Shown piece by piece: positions 29,532-38,565 of a DNA stretch of 64,000 nucleotides (position 1 is the first letter of the stretch; every line of letters starts with the position of its first letter). The DNA comes from Pseudogulbenkiania sp. (lineage in GTDB: Bacteria > Pseudomonadota > Gammaproteobacteria > Burkholderiales > Chromobacteriaceae). A program made the translations under genes and the position numbers. The stretch spans positions 13,478 to 77,477 of the forward strand of contig JAGLBD010000007.1 of NCBI GenBank assembly GCA_018260425.1, in the 5' to 3' direction. The notes under the pieces are model-generated. The model did not search any database. It had not been told where the DNA came from and saw only the letters and a program-made list of their open reading frames with translations.

Positions 29532-30440
29532 TCAGGTCCGGCGTGCCTTGCGCAAATACGCCAGCAGACTACTGCCCGAATAGAGCATCAGCCCCGCCCA
29601 GATAAAAGCAAAACCGGTCAGACGCTCGCTGCCGAACGCCTCGTTGTACAACAGCACGCCAAGCAGCAATTGCATGGTCGGACTGATGTACTGGATCAAG
29701 CCCAGGGTTGTCAGCGTCAGACGCCGGGCTCCGGAAGCAAACAACAGCAAAGGCACCGCCGTTACCACTCCGGCACCAACCAGCATGGCGTCCAGCGCCA
29801 CCGGCAAGTGGCCAAAATGGCCGCTGCCATCAATCCCCTTCCATAGCAGAAAACCTGCCGCCAACGGAAACATCAGAAAGGTTTCCAGCGCGAGTCCTTG
29901 CAATGAAGGCAACGGTGCCTTCTTGCGCAGCAATCCGTAAAAACCGAACGAGGCCGCCAGCAATAGCGCGATCCATGGCAGTACCCCGAGGCTGACCGTC
30001 ATCCACGCCACACCGGCAAACGCCAGGCCCACCGAGATAGCCTGAATGCGCGTCAGACGTTCGCCCAATACCAGTCGTCCCAACAGCACGTTGACCAAGG
30101 GATTGATGAAGTAGCCCAGGCTGGCCTCCACCACATTGCCGCTGTTCACCGCCCAGATATACAAGGTCCAGTTGAGCGACAACATCAGCGACGAAACGGC
30201 AAAGATCATAATGCGGCGCGGATCGTCCAACGCGGCCCGCAACGGGGCATACCCTTTGGACACCAGCAGTGCCAGTGCGACAAACAGCGCCGACCAGACA
30301 ACGCGGTGGCAAAGAATTTCCAGAGCGGGGATGGCGTGAAGCGGCTTCCAGTACAAGGGGAAGAGCCCCCAGCACAGATAGGCTCCTGCAGCATAGAGCG
30401 GTCCGGCAAGGCTCGTGCTGTCCTTTGATGCGGCAGACAT
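29532..30440 (-). CDS. rarD: RarD-type EamA transporter
   Basis: The 302-residue protein has ten predicted membrane helices in two EamA repeats. The start SLAGPLYAAGAYLCWGLFPLYWK and the segment LNWTLYIWAVNSGNVVEASLG are typical of RarD. RarD proteins are DMT-superfamily permeases of unproven substrate, named for chloramphenicol sensitivity in E. coli. The gene is convergent with the phosphatase gene and divergent from the indolepyruvate oxidoreductase gene. Confidence 0.93.
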   Translation of the reverse strand: MSAASKDSTSLAGPLYAAGAYLCWGLFPLYWKPLHAIPALEILCHRVVWSALFVALALLVSKGYAPLRAALDDPRRIMIFAVSSLMLSLNWTLYIWAVNSGNVVEASLGYFINPLVNVLLGRLVLGERLTRIQAISVGLAFAGVAWMTVSLGVLPWIALLLAASFGFYGLLRKKAPLPSLQGLALETFLMFPLAAGFLLWKGIDGSGHFGHLPVALDAMLVGAGVVTAVPLLLFASGARRLTLTTLGLIQYISPTMQLLLGVLLYNEAFGSERLTGFAFIWAGLMLYSGSSLLAYLRKARRT

Positions 30441-30573
30441 GATGACTTTCAGTTGTTACGGTGGGAATTAATCGAGGATAACGCGATTTCCAGGCAGGAT
30501 AAACCCGCCGGAAAAAATGCTGCACTGGCACATTCGCCTCACCCTGACCACGAAATCCGTCAAGTCCTTTGAC

Positions 30574-30591
30574 GTTAACGTTCACGTTAAC
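30574..30591. promoter_or_regulatory. Palindromic operator candidate upstream of the indolepyruvate oxidoreductase gene
   Basis: GTTAACGT-TC-ACGTTAAC is a perfect 8-base inverted repeat with 2-base spacing, and ACGTTAAC is also directly repeated at a 12-base period (30572 and 30584). It lies 111 bases before the gene. TTGACGTTAACGT-type sequences resemble the sites of MerR-family LiuR regulators of amino-acid and fatty-acid degradation. Which regulator binds here is an inference. Confidence 0.55.
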
Positions 30592-30702
30592 TATAGTCGC
30601 TGAAAAAACCTCCCGATTGTCCGACAAGACAATCCAGACCCGCACACAAAACAGGGTTTCGGGGGATTCGCCACAAGCGGAAGGAAAACAAGAGGAGAAA
30701 TC

Positions 30703-33700
30703 ATGTCTATCCGGCATGTCGATCTGGAGGAGAAGTACACCGCTCCCACCGGACACGTATTGATGAACGGCATTCAGGCGCTGGTCCGTCTGCCGATGCT
30801 GCAACAGGATCGTGACCGTCGCGACGGTCACAACACTGCCGGTTACGTCACCGGTTATCGTGGTTCGCCGCTGGGCAACGTCGATCAGACCATGCAGAAA
30901 GCGGCCAGCTACCTGAAACAGCACAATGTGGTGTTCCACCCGGGCCTCAACGAGGATCTGGCGGCAACCGCGGTATGGGGCACCCAGCAGGTCAACCTGT
31001 TCGAAGGCGCCCGCTACGATGGCGTCTACGCCATGTGGTATGGCAAAGGCCCCGGGGTTGACCGTTCCGGCGATGTGCTCAAGCATGGCAATGCGGCTGG
31101 CTCCAGCCCGAAAGGCGGGGTACTGATCGTCGCCGGGGATGACCACTCGGCCAAGTCCTCGACCTTTCCGCACCAATCCGACCACATTCTCTCGGCCTCG
31201 ATGATTCCGGTGCTCAACCCTTCCGGTGTTCAGGAAGTCATCGACTTTGGTCTGCATGGCTGGGCAATGAGCCGTTACTCGGGATGCTGGGTGTCGATCA
31301 AGGCCATCACCGATACCATCGAGAGTTCGGCCATCGTCGATATTTCCCCGGAACGGCTGAACATTGTCATCCCGGAAGATTTTCCGATTCCCGAAGGCGG
31401 TCTGAACATCCGCTGGCCCGACCCGCCGCTGGTTCAGGAAAAGCGTGTACTGCACCATCGTCTCTACGCTGCCCTCGCCTATGCCCGTGCCAACAAACTC
31501 AATCGCGTGGTGCTGGACTCGCCGAAAGCACGACTGGGCATCATCACCACCGGTAAATCCTATCTGGACGTGATGCAGGCACTGGACGATCTGGGTATCG
31601 ACGAAGCCACCGCGTCCGATATCGGCCTGCGCATCTTCAAGGTCGGCATGGTCTGGCCGCTGGAACCGGAAGGCGTACGCCAGTTCGCCGAAGGACTGGA
31701 CGAAATTCTGGTCGTCGAGGAAAAGCGTCAGGTTATCGAATACCAGCTCAAGGAACAGCTCTACAACTGGCGCGATGACGTACGTCCGCGCGTGGTCGGC
31801 AAATTTGCCGAAAAAGGCGAATGGGCCTTGCCCCATGGCGACTGGTTGCTGCCCGCCGCCGGCGAACTCACCCCGGCCATGATTGCCCGTGCCATTGCCA
31901 GCCGGCTGGCCACGCTGTTCGACAGCCCGGTGATTCATGACCGCCTGAAGTTCTACGAAGCCAAGGAAGCCCAGCTGGTGCAACCGCGCGAATCCTTGCC
32001 GCGCGTTCCCCATTATTGCTCGGGCTGTCCGCACAACACCTCGACCAAAGTCCCTGAAGGCAGTCGGGCATTGGCCGGCATCGGCTGTCACTACATGGCC
32101 TCCTGGATCGACCCCAGCACCAAGACCTTTACCCAGATGGGCGGCGAAGGGGTGCCCTGGATCGGACAGTCACCGTTCACCGAGACCCGCCATGTGTTCA
32201 CCAATCTGGGCGATGGCACCTATTTCCATTCCGGCTTGCTGGCAATTCGTGCCTCGGTGGCCGCCGGCGTGAACATTACCTACAAGATTCTCTACAACGA
32301 CGCGGTAGCCATGACCGGCGGTCAAACGGTCGATGGCTATCTCGATGTCCCGATGATTACCCGGCAACTGCATGCCGAGGGCGTCAAACGCATCGTCATC
32401 ACCTCGGACGACCCGGACAAATACCAGAACATCAGCGGACTTGCCGCCGATGTCGAGGTATTCCATCGTCGCGAGCTGGACCGTCTGCAGCGTGAATTGC
32501 GGGAAACCGACGGCACGACCATTTTGATCCACGACCAGACCTGCGCAGCGGAAAAACGCCGCCGGCGCAAACGCGGCCAATTCCCCGACCCGGCACGTCG
32601 TGCCTTCATCAATGAAAAGGTCTGCGAAGGCTGTGGCGATTGTGGCCAGAAATCGGGTTGCCTGTCGGTGCTGCCGGTGGAGACCCCGTTGGGACGCAAG
32701 CGCCGCATCGACCAGTCCAGCTGCAACAAGGACTTCTCCTGTATCGAAGGCTTCTGCCCCAGCTTTGTCACGGTAGAAGGCGGCAAGCTCAAGAAACCGG
32801 CCGGTGCCAGTGCCCGTCTGGAGGATATGCCGGCGTTGCCGAGTCCCCGCCTGCCGTCGCTGACCGAGCCGTATGGCGTGATGGTCACCGGCGTGGGTGG
32901 GACCGGCGTGGTCACCATCGGTCAGGTACTGGGCATGGCCGCCTATCTGGACAACAAGGGCGTGACGGTACTGGACATGGCCGGTCTCGCCCAGAAGGGG
33001 GGTTCTGTCTGGTCACACGTGCGTCTGGCCGACAGTCAGGACAAACTGCATGCGGTGCGTATCGCCGCCGGTGACGCCAACCTGATTCTGGGTTGCGATA
33101 TCGTGGTGACGGCAGCGGAAGAAGCGCTGGCCAAGATGCGCGAAGGTCATACCCACGCGGTCATGAACAGCTATGAAGCGCCCACCAGCGCCTTCCTGCG
33201 CAATCCGGATCTCAAGTTCCCGGCGCGCTCGATGAAAGACGCCGTCATCGAGTCAGTGGGTAGCGGCAATTACTCTGAAGTCAACGCAACACGCATTGCC
33301 ACGCAATTGATGGGTGATGCCATCGCCAGCAATATGTTCATGCTCGGCTATGCCTGGCAGAAGGGTCTGGTTCCGGTTTCCGAACCGGCCATCATGGAAG
33401 CCATTCGCCTGAATGGTGCCGCCGTGGCCTTTAACCAGCAAGCGTTCCAGTGGGGTCGTCATGCCGCCCACGACCCGGCGCGTATCGAAGCTCTGGTGAC
33501 ACCGAACGCCGTGGTGCAGTTTGTTCCACGTGAAACACCCGATGCACTGGTCCATCATCGTGCTACCTTCCTGCAAGGCTACCAGAATGAAGCCCTTGCC
33601 CAGCGTTACCGTGCGCTGGTGGATCGCGTCAAAGCCGTGGAAGACGCACTCAAACCCGGCAGTCAGGTATTGACGCTGGCCGTCGCGCGCAGTTACTTCC

Positions 33701-34185
33701 ACGTACTGGCCTACAAGGACGAGTATGAGGTTGCACGGCTCTATACCGATGGTGAATTCCTGCGCGACCTGGGGAGTCAATTCGAGGGGGATTACCGCTT
33801 GAACTTCCATCTGGGCGCCAGTTGGATGACCGGCGGGAAGCCGCGCAAACTGACACTGGGCAGTTGGGTACTGCAGGGCATGAAGCTGTTGAAACAACTG
33901 CGCTTCTTGCGTGGCAGCGCCTTCGACCCGTTCGGCTGGCAGAGCGACCGCAAACTTGAACGCCGCTTGATCGGCGAGTACGAGACGCTGGTCGACACCC
34001 TGCTCGCGCGTGTCGATGCCGCCACCTTGCCGCAGGCGGCCGAGATCGCCCGTCTGGCAGAAACCGTCCGCGGCTTCGGTCACGTCAAACTGAAGCAGTA
34101 TGAAAGCGTCAAGGCTCGCGAGAAGGCCTTGCTGGACAGCTTCGGCACGCCCGGCGATACCCATCGCAACAGCGCCGCAGCGTAA
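30703..34185 (+). CDS. Indolepyruvate ferredoxin oxidoreductase (fused alpha-beta-gamma type)
   Basis: The 1160-residue protein oxidatively decarboxylates aryl pyruvates from aromatic amino-acid transamination to acyl-CoA. It combines an N-terminal pyrimidine-binding region (HNTAGYVTGYRGSPLGNVDQ), a TPP region with CSGCPHNTST and GIGCHYMASW, and GDGTYFHSG. It has a ferredoxin-like Cys cluster (Cys641, 644, 647 and 653) and a C-terminal gamma-type domain starting GVGGTGVVTIGQVLG. The fused single-chain form is typical of proteobacteria, in contrast to archaeal iorA/iorB. A parS site (33522) lies inside the frame. Confidence 0.95.
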   Translation: MSIRHVDLEEKYTAPTGHVLMNGIQALVRLPMLQQDRDRRDGHNTAGYVTGYRGSPLGNVDQTMQKAASYLKQHNVVFHPGLNEDLAATAVWGTQQVNLFEGARYDGVYAMWYGKGPGVDRSGDVLKHGNAAGSSPKGGVLIVAGDDHSAKSSTFPHQSDHILSASMIPVLNPSGVQEVIDFGLHGWAMSRYSGCWVSIKAITDTIESSAIVDISPERLNIVIPEDFPIPEGGLNIRWPDPPLVQEKRVLHHRLYAALAYARANKLNRVVLDSPKARLGIITTGKSYLDVMQALDDLGIDEATASDIGLRIFKVGMVWPLEPEGVRQFAEGLDEILVVEEKRQVIEYQLKEQLYNWRDDVRPRVVGKFAEKGEWALPHGDWLLPAAGELTPAMIARAIASRLATLFDSPVIHDRLKFYEAKEAQLVQPRESLPRVPHYCSGCPHNTSTKVPEGSRALAGIGCHYMASWIDPSTKTFTQMGGEGVPWIGQSPFTETRHVFTNLGDGTYFHSGLLAIRASVAAGVNITYKILYNDAVAMTGGQTVDGYLDVPMITRQLHAEGVKRIVITSDDPDKYQNISGLAADVEVFHRRELDRLQRELRETDGTTILIHDQTCAAEKRRRRKRGQFPDPARRAFINEKVCEGCGDCGQKSGCLSVLPVETPLGRKRRIDQSSCNKDFSCIEGFCPSFVTVEGGKLKKPAGASARLEDMPALPSPRLPSLTEPYGVMVTGVGGTGVVTIGQVLGMAAYLDNKGVTVLDMAGLAQKGGSVWSHVRLADSQDKLHAVRIAAGDANLILGCDIVVTAAEEALAKMREGHTHAVMNSYEAPTSAFLRNPDLKFPARSMKDAVIESVGSGNYSEVNATRIATQLMGDAIASNMFMLGYAWQKGLVPVSEPAIMEAIRLNGAAVAFNQQAFQWGRHAAHDPARIEALVTPNAVVQFVPRETPDALVHHRATFLQGYQNEALAQRYRALVDRVKAVEDALKPGSQVLTLAVARSYFHVLAYKDEYEVARLYTDGEFLRDLGSQFEGDYRLNFHLGASWMTGGKPRKLTLGSWVLQGMKLLKQLRFLRGSAFDPFGWQSDRKLERRLIGEYETLVDTLLARVDAATLPQAAEIARLAETVRGFGHVKLKQYESVKAREKALLDSFGTPGDTHRNSAAA
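33522..33537. other. parS: parS site 3
   Basis: TGTTCCACGTGAAACA matches TGTTNCACGTGAAACA at every position. It is inside the indolepyruvate oxidoreductase frame, encoding V-P-R-E-T. It lies 6.9 kb from site 2 and 12.1 kb from site 4. Confidence 0.9.
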
Positions 34186-34190
34186 CAAGC

Positions 34191-34221
34191 ACACAGGGCG
34201 CGTGGATCACGCGCCCTGTGT
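34191..34221. terminator. Strong hairpin terminator
   Basis: A 14-base perfect stem (34191-34204 with 34208-34221) has a three-base loop. It is followed by GTTATTTG on the plus strand. It separates the indolepyruvate oxidoreductase from a small convergent gene. The T run is short, so termination efficiency is uncertain. Confidence 0.7.
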
Positions 34222-34222
34222 G

Positions 34223-34462
34223 TTATTTGAAAACTTCCTGAATCAGGCCTGCCAGTGCCATGCCGACTACACCGCCGACCAGAATACCCAACTGGCCGGT
34301 CCCTCCGGCAAACGGCAAGATAAACCAGCCGACCACTGCACCAGGCATTCCACCCAACCAGAAAGCCTGACTAAACCGTTTATCGTCATCCGTTTCGGAA
34401 CGGTTAGACGTCCAACTGAATCCGGAGGGCTTGGCCCCGGGATCATCGCTATGAATGTGCAT
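34223..34462 (-). CDS. Small membrane protein, hypothetical
   Basis: From ATG 34462 it encodes 79 residues: a hydrophilic N-terminal part (MHIHSDDPGAKPSGFSWTSN) followed by two hydrophobic helices with many glycines (WLGGMPGAVVGWFILPFAGG and GILVGGVVGMALAGLIQEVF). The frame could also start at 34492. No family recognised; the glycine-zipper-like helices suggest an inner-membrane protein. It is bounded by a strong terminator on its 3' side. Confidence 0.55.
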   Translation of the reverse strand: MHIHSDDPGAKPSGFSWTSNRSETDDDKRFSQAFWLGGMPGAVVGWFILPFAGGTGQLGILVGGVVGMALAGLIQEVFK

Positions 34463-34569
34463 GACCAATAGTCTGCTTAATGATGGCATCATTGTATGCC
34501 CATCTACCGCGGCAGGCTACTGTGCAAGATCAAACTTGTCTGCCCCGCAACAGGGAATCATGCACCGTT

Positions 34570-34812
34570 TCAGGACAGCATCAGGCTAAGACGCTTGGCA
34601 TAATCCAGGGCGATTTCCCCATCCCGCGACTCGCTCTGCCAGATCCAGATACCGGACTGCGGATCAAGCAGTTCAACCAGCCAGACGCTGCCGGCCCCCT
34701 CGCAAAGCATGACCTGGCGGGCCCGCACCGCACGGCGGTAGTTGAAGACAACCAGGTCCCGGGTCGTGGCGACGGGCATGGCAGCATGACGACTGCGCGT
34801 GTGGGAAAACAT
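34570..34812 (-). CDS. Small hypothetical protein
   Basis: The 80-residue product starts MFSHTRSRHAAMPVATTRDL. The start is supported by an excellent AGGAGG seven bases upstream of the ATG. The product is soluble, with a beta-rich pattern (VVFNYRRAVRARQVMLCEGA, then VWLVELLDPQSGIWIW). No known domain was recognised. It runs divergently from the acetyltransferase gene. Confidence 0.65.
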   Translation of the reverse strand: MFSHTRSRHAAMPVATTRDLVVFNYRRAVRARQVMLCEGAGSVWLVELLDPQSGIWIWQSESRDGEIALDYAKRLSLMLS

Positions 34813-34919
34813 GGTGGCCTCCTTGTGGCATATCGGCACGGATACCGTGTCTTCAGCAAATGTCGTGCCAGAGTGTGGCAAGATAGAAGCACTGTCATAG
34901 CACTGCTCAGGAAACCATC

Positions 34920-35408
34920 ATGCTGATACGCGACGCACGCAGCGAAGATCTGCCAGCCATTCTCGCCATCTATAATCATATTATTCTCACCTCCACCGCG
35001 GTCTATTGCGACACCCCCGTCGAATTGGCCGAACGTGAAGCCTGGTTTGCCGCCCGCCGTGAACGAGGTTTTCCGGTACTGGTGGCAGAACAGGATGGCC
35101 GCGTGGCCGGCTATGCCAGTTTTGGCGACTTCCGGACGTTCCCGGGATTCCGCCATACCGTCGAACACAGCGTTCACCTTGCCGATGATTTCCGTGGTCA
35201 GGGCATTGGCAGCCGGTTGATAGAAGCCTTGATCGAACGAGCCCGCGCCGCAGGCAAGCACGTGATGGTGGGGGGCATCGATGCGGCCAATGAGGGCTCC
35301 CTGCGTTTTCACCAACGACTCGGTTTTACCGAAGTCGCACGAATGCCGGAAGTCGGCACCAAATTCAGCCACTGGCTAGACTTGGTCTTCATGCAAAAAA
35401 TGCTGTGA
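34920..35408 (+). CDS. GNAT acetyltransferase, phosphinothricin/methionine-sulfone type
   Basis: The 162-residue protein starts MLIRDARSEDLPAILAIYNH and carries TPVELAEREAWFAARRERG, the acetyl-CoA loop RGQGIGSRLIEALI and NEGSLRFHQRLGFTEV. This pattern is that of the Pat/MddA group, which N-acetylate phosphinothricin or methionine sulfone/sulfoximine. Actual substrate is unknown. It is a single gene just before the toxin gene. Confidence 0.88.
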   Translation: MLIRDARSEDLPAILAIYNHIILTSTAVYCDTPVELAEREAWFAARRERGFPVLVAEQDGRVAGYASFGDFRTFPGFRHTVEHSVHLADDFRGQGIGSRLIEALIERARAAGKHVMVGGIDAANEGSLRFHQRLGFTEVARMPEVGTKFSHWLDLVFMQKML

Positions 35409-35496
35409 CAATAAAACAATCTCCCTAATATAGTGGCCAGTAGATGACGGGTAGGGAGCCAGCTGAAAATTGCCGTTTTCAATCAGGCTCACTACC

Positions 35497-36942
35497 ATGC
35501 ATCTTTTTCGTACACTGCGCCGCATCGCGCTGCTGGGCTTACTGCTGACCGGCATTGCTCTGGCAGAAGATCCGCCCTTCCCGTTCCAGACACCCTCGGC
35601 TTCTCCTCAACCTCCCTCCATTGTTTACCGTGTCGACAGCCGACCTCCCGGCCTGGTTTTTTCCGAAGGTTTTCATCCGCATGGCGAGGATAGCAACCTG
35701 GTCAATCACTTGCTCGGCGGACCCTATATGTCGGACAGCGGGTTTGTTGCCACCACCTCGAGCCTGCGTGCCGCCAGAATGATTGTGTCGCGAATCCAGC
35801 CTCCGGCAGCCGGCACGGATCGCCCTGCGTCGATGTGGATTTACACCATCCGCGCCACACCACGCTTTTTCGGGGTGGTGAGGAGTCTGGAACGTGCCAT
35901 CGACCAACTGGACGGCTGCGAATCCACCCCTCAGCACCAGGCTCGTGTAACCAATCTGGACCGTTTGCTCGCCATGGCCCGTCGTGAAGCGGAATGGGTG
36001 GTGTACGGCTCGATCCAGCCTCATCTGGTGCAAAGTGCCACGGAATACCGGCTAAGGCCTGATGAGCAGGAAATCGCCGACGAGCGGGAACGCAGCATCG
36101 ACAACCCTCGCTATATCCAGGCGACGGGTCAAGGCAATAGCAGCCCGTGGTTGATCCCGGCCATGCCGACACCGACGCGAGCCATGTTGCACCGCATCTA
36201 CAATCATGCCCAAATCGGCATTGCCACCTTGAGAGGCAGATTGCAAGGCATGAGCGCCCATTGGTGCATATCCTCCGGGGAAAGCAGCCGCAAGCGGCGG
36301 GCGAACGATGCGCCTACCCCGCTGGACCAACTCAGCGAGCTGACCCTGATGCATTTGCAATACACCATCCAGTCGGCCGGGCGTTGCAACATTCCCCTGC
36401 TCGTGAAACCACTGCGAATTGACTCGGAAACGCCGGGCAACGGCAGTTGCCAATCCCCCGAAACGGCCCGGCTGGAAAGTTTGCCGGATGGCTATGTCTG
36501 GCAGAACGGAAGACCCTGGCTTGCCAAGGTGCCCTGGCATACCCGCAATGTCTCCAACGAACATCAACATTGGCGCAGCTATCCTTCACTATGCACGGTC
36601 GAGCGCGGTGAGGATGCGGCCAATCCGCCGTTTGTGATTTGCAACGAGAATCCGTATTTTCAGGAATACATGATCGCGCTGACCGGGCGCAATGGTAAAA
36701 AAACGGTCAACCACGTCGCCGGCCCGGCCATCACCGGCGTACCATTCGCGTTGAAAGCCAAATGGCTGACGTCGGAAAACGGTGACTCATTCACCCATCT
36801 GCTGCCTGGTCTGAACGGTGTGCAGACATTGCTGACCCATGGCGAATGGCATAGTGGTTTGCTGGTGGCTCCCATCAACGACCGATATCCCACCAAACCC
36901 TTCAGGCCGATCATTTACCCGGAGCATGATGGAGAACTCTAA
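35497..36942 (+). CDS. Secreted pertussis-toxin-S1-like ADP-ribosyltransferase with a C-terminal extension
   Basis: From ATG 35497 the 481-residue product has a signal peptide (MHLFRTLRRIALLGLLLTGI, cut after ALA). Residues 40-210 resemble the pertussis S1 enzyme domain: IVYRVDSRPP with Arg45, NHLLGGPY with His71, FVATTSS in place of the STS motif, and Glu166 in RREAEWVVYGSIQP. Spacing from Arg to His is 26, as in S1 (Arg9, His35); His to Glu is 95 against 94. It should transfer ADP-ribose from NAD to a host protein. Residues 210-481 match nothing recognised. No B-subunit gene is adjacent. A TTG at 35470 has better AGGGAG spacing but would lengthen the signal peptide. Confidence 0.82.
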   Translation: MHLFRTLRRIALLGLLLTGIALAEDPPFPFQTPSASPQPPSIVYRVDSRPPGLVFSEGFHPHGEDSNLVNHLLGGPYMSDSGFVATTSSLRAARMIVSRIQPPAAGTDRPASMWIYTIRATPRFFGVVRSLERAIDQLDGCESTPQHQARVTNLDRLLAMARREAEWVVYGSIQPHLVQSATEYRLRPDEQEIADERERSIDNPRYIQATGQGNSSPWLIPAMPTPTRAMLHRIYNHAQIGIATLRGRLQGMSAHWCISSGESSRKRRANDAPTPLDQLSELTLMHLQYTIQSAGRCNIPLLVKPLRIDSETPGNGSCQSPETARLESLPDGYVWQNGRPWLAKVPWHTRNVSNEHQHWRSYPSLCTVERGEDAANPPFVICNENPYFQEYMIALTGRNGKKTVNHVAGPAITGVPFALKAKWLTSENGDSFTHLLPGLNGVQTLLTHGEWHSGLLVAPINDRYPTKPFRPIIYPEHDGEL

Positions 36943-37010
36943 GCAGGGAGGATATGAAAACGTACGTTTTCAGGAACAACAGTAAATCGGGGGGAAGCAG
37001 AATAAGCAAA

Positions 37011-37045
37011 GCGCCGCAGTTACCTGCGGCGCCTTACATTTTTTT
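37011..37045 (+). terminator. Terminator after the toxin gene
   Basis: A 9-base stem (37011-37019 with 37024-37032) and four-base loop are followed by CTTACATTTTTTT. It lies 68 bases downstream of the toxin stop and ends its transcript; the convergent pyrI lies beyond. Confidence 0.85.
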
Positions 37046-37107
37046 GATTTTGATGCTGTGTTGAGCAGCAGTACAGCTCTCTAGTTTCTCTTCATCCTTT
37101 GTACGAC

Positions 37108-37566
37108 TTAGCGCACGTCTACAACAATATCCTTACTGAACCCCTTTTCGCAATACTTACATTTCATTTTTGTATCACTTTTTTTCACCGAAACGTAAAA
37201 AAAGCTGCTGACCGGCTCTTTATGACTGATGCAGTTTGAATTGGGGCAGGCAAAAATGCCTTCCACGGTCTCCGGCAACTCCAGTTTGTGCTTCTTCACC
37301 ACCTGATAGTTTTCAATCACATTGACGGTGGCTTTCGGGGCAAACAACGCCAGTTCGTTGGCCTGTTCCTCGGTCAGGGCAACATTTTCCACCTTGATCA
37401 GATCCTTGGCCCCCATATGCCGAGACGACAGGTTGAGTCCGACCGTGACGCGCTCACCGCTATCGACAAAGTGGAACAACTGCAAAATCTTCAGACCCTG
37501 TCCTGCCGGAATATGGTCGATCACGGTGCCTTGCTTCAGGGCTTCTACGGTACGTGTGTAATCCAT
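37108..37566 (-). CDS. pyrI: Aspartate carbamoyltransferase regulatory chain
   Basis: The 152-residue regulatory chain starts MDYTRTVEALKQGTVIDHI after GGAAAGGAAG. The N-terminal allosteric domain has SSRHMGAKDLIKVEN. The C-terminal zinc domain has CPNSNC and CKYC, the four Zn ligands for the interface with PyrB. It confers CTP inhibition and ATP activation on the ATCase holoenzyme. It follows pyrB by 16 bases and shares its attenuator. Confidence 0.96.
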   Translation of the reverse strand: MDYTRTVEALKQGTVIDHIPAGQGLKILQLFHFVDSGERVTVGLNLSSRHMGAKDLIKVENVALTEEQANELALFAPKATVNVIENYQVVKKHKLELPETVEGIFACPNSNCISHKEPVSSFFYVSVKKSDTKMKCKYCEKGFSKDIVVDVR

Positions 37567-37582
37567 TTGGCTTCCTTTCCAG

Positions 37583-38503
37583 TCACACCGTTTCATTCAG
37601 GACCAGCGCCAACAACGCCTGACGGGCAAACACCCCGTTCCTCGCCTGTTCAAAATAATAGGCATGCGGCGTGCTATCCACCTCGGGCTCGATCTCGTCG
37701 ACCCGTGGCAAGGGATGCATTACCCGCATGGCGGGTTTGGCATGACGGAACATGTCGGCACGCAGGATGTACTGACCCTGGATTTTCTTGAACTCGGCCT
37801 CGTCGAAGCGTTCGCGCTGGATACGCGTCATATAGAGAATATCCACCAGCGGGATCACCTCCTCCAGACTGTCGCACAAGGTGTAGCTGATACCGCGCTC
37901 GTCCAGCTCTTCGCACAGATAGTCCGGCATCGCCAGCGCATCGGGCGCAACAAAATAGAAGCGGCAATTGAACAGCGACAAGGCCTGAACCAGCGAATGG
38001 ACGGTACGGCCGTACTTCAGGTCACCGACAAACGCCACATTGAGGTTTTCCAGACGTCCCTGGGTTTCCTGAATGGTGAACAGGTCGAGCAAGGTCTGGG
38101 TCGGATGCTGGTTGGAACCATCACCACCGTTGATCACCGGCACGGCGGAAAACTCGCTGGCCAGCCGGGCAGCCCCTTCCTTGGGATGACGCATCACCAC
38201 CGCATCGGTATAGGACGAAATGATCCGGATGGTATCTGCCAGCGTTTCACCCTTTTTCGCCGAGGTGTTGGCTCCGTCGGAAAAGCCGATCACCGTACCG
38301 CCAAGGCGTTGAACCGAGGTTTCGAACGACAGGCGGGTGCGCGTCGATGGCTCAAAAAAGCAGCTGGCAATCAGCCGTCCTTGCAACAGGTCATGGCGTG
38401 GTTCGGCCTTCAGGCGCGCCGCCGTGGCGACCACCAGTTCCAGTTCCTCGCGGGAAAAATCGGGAATGGAAATGATGTGCTTGCGGTACAGGGGGTTGGT
38501 CAT
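37583..38503 (-). CDS. pyrB: Aspartate carbamoyltransferase catalytic chain
   Basis: The 306-residue chain makes N-carbamoyl-aspartate in pyrimidine biosynthesis. Carbamoyl-phosphate and aspartate sites are seen in [42 protein letters not shown] and [17 protein letters not shown]. The length is that of an E. coli-type chain that pairs with PyrI. Its ATG lies just below the attenuator hairpin, with CAAGGAAA 8 bases upstream. Confidence 0.98.
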   Translation of the reverse strand: MTNPLYRKHIISIPDFSREELELVVATAARLKAEPRHDLLQGRLIASCFFEPSTRTRLSFETSVQRLGGTVIGFSDGANTSAKKGETLADTIRIISSYTDAVVMRHPKEGAARLASEFSAVPVINGGDGSNQHPTQTLLDLFTIQETQGRLENLNVAFVGDLKYGRTVHSLVQALSLFNCRFYFVAPDALAMPDYLCEELDERGISYTLCDSLEEVIPLVDILYMTRIQRERFDEAEFKKIQGQYILRADMFRHAKPAMRVMHPLPRVDEIEPEVDSTPHAYYFEQARNGVFARQALLALVLNETV

Positions 38504-38534
38504 GGGGCGGTTTCCTTGGCGTATCGGGATACAA

Positions 38535-38565
38535 AAAAAGCTCCTGACAGGATCAGGAGCTTTTT
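38535..38565 (-). terminator. pyrBI attenuator hairpin
   Basis: On the minus strand a 13-base stem (38553-38565 with 38535-38547) with a five-base loop is followed by a run of seven T. It ends 31 bases upstream of pyrB. This is the layout of the E. coli pyrBI attenuator, where low UTP stalls RNA polymerase and coupled ribosomes prevent the hairpin. Confidence 0.85.

Noticed and set aside
29830..32091. 753-residue antisense frame opposite rarD and the oxidoreductase gene
   Set aside because: It is the complement of strongly recognised genes, mixes low-complexity residues and has no family features.
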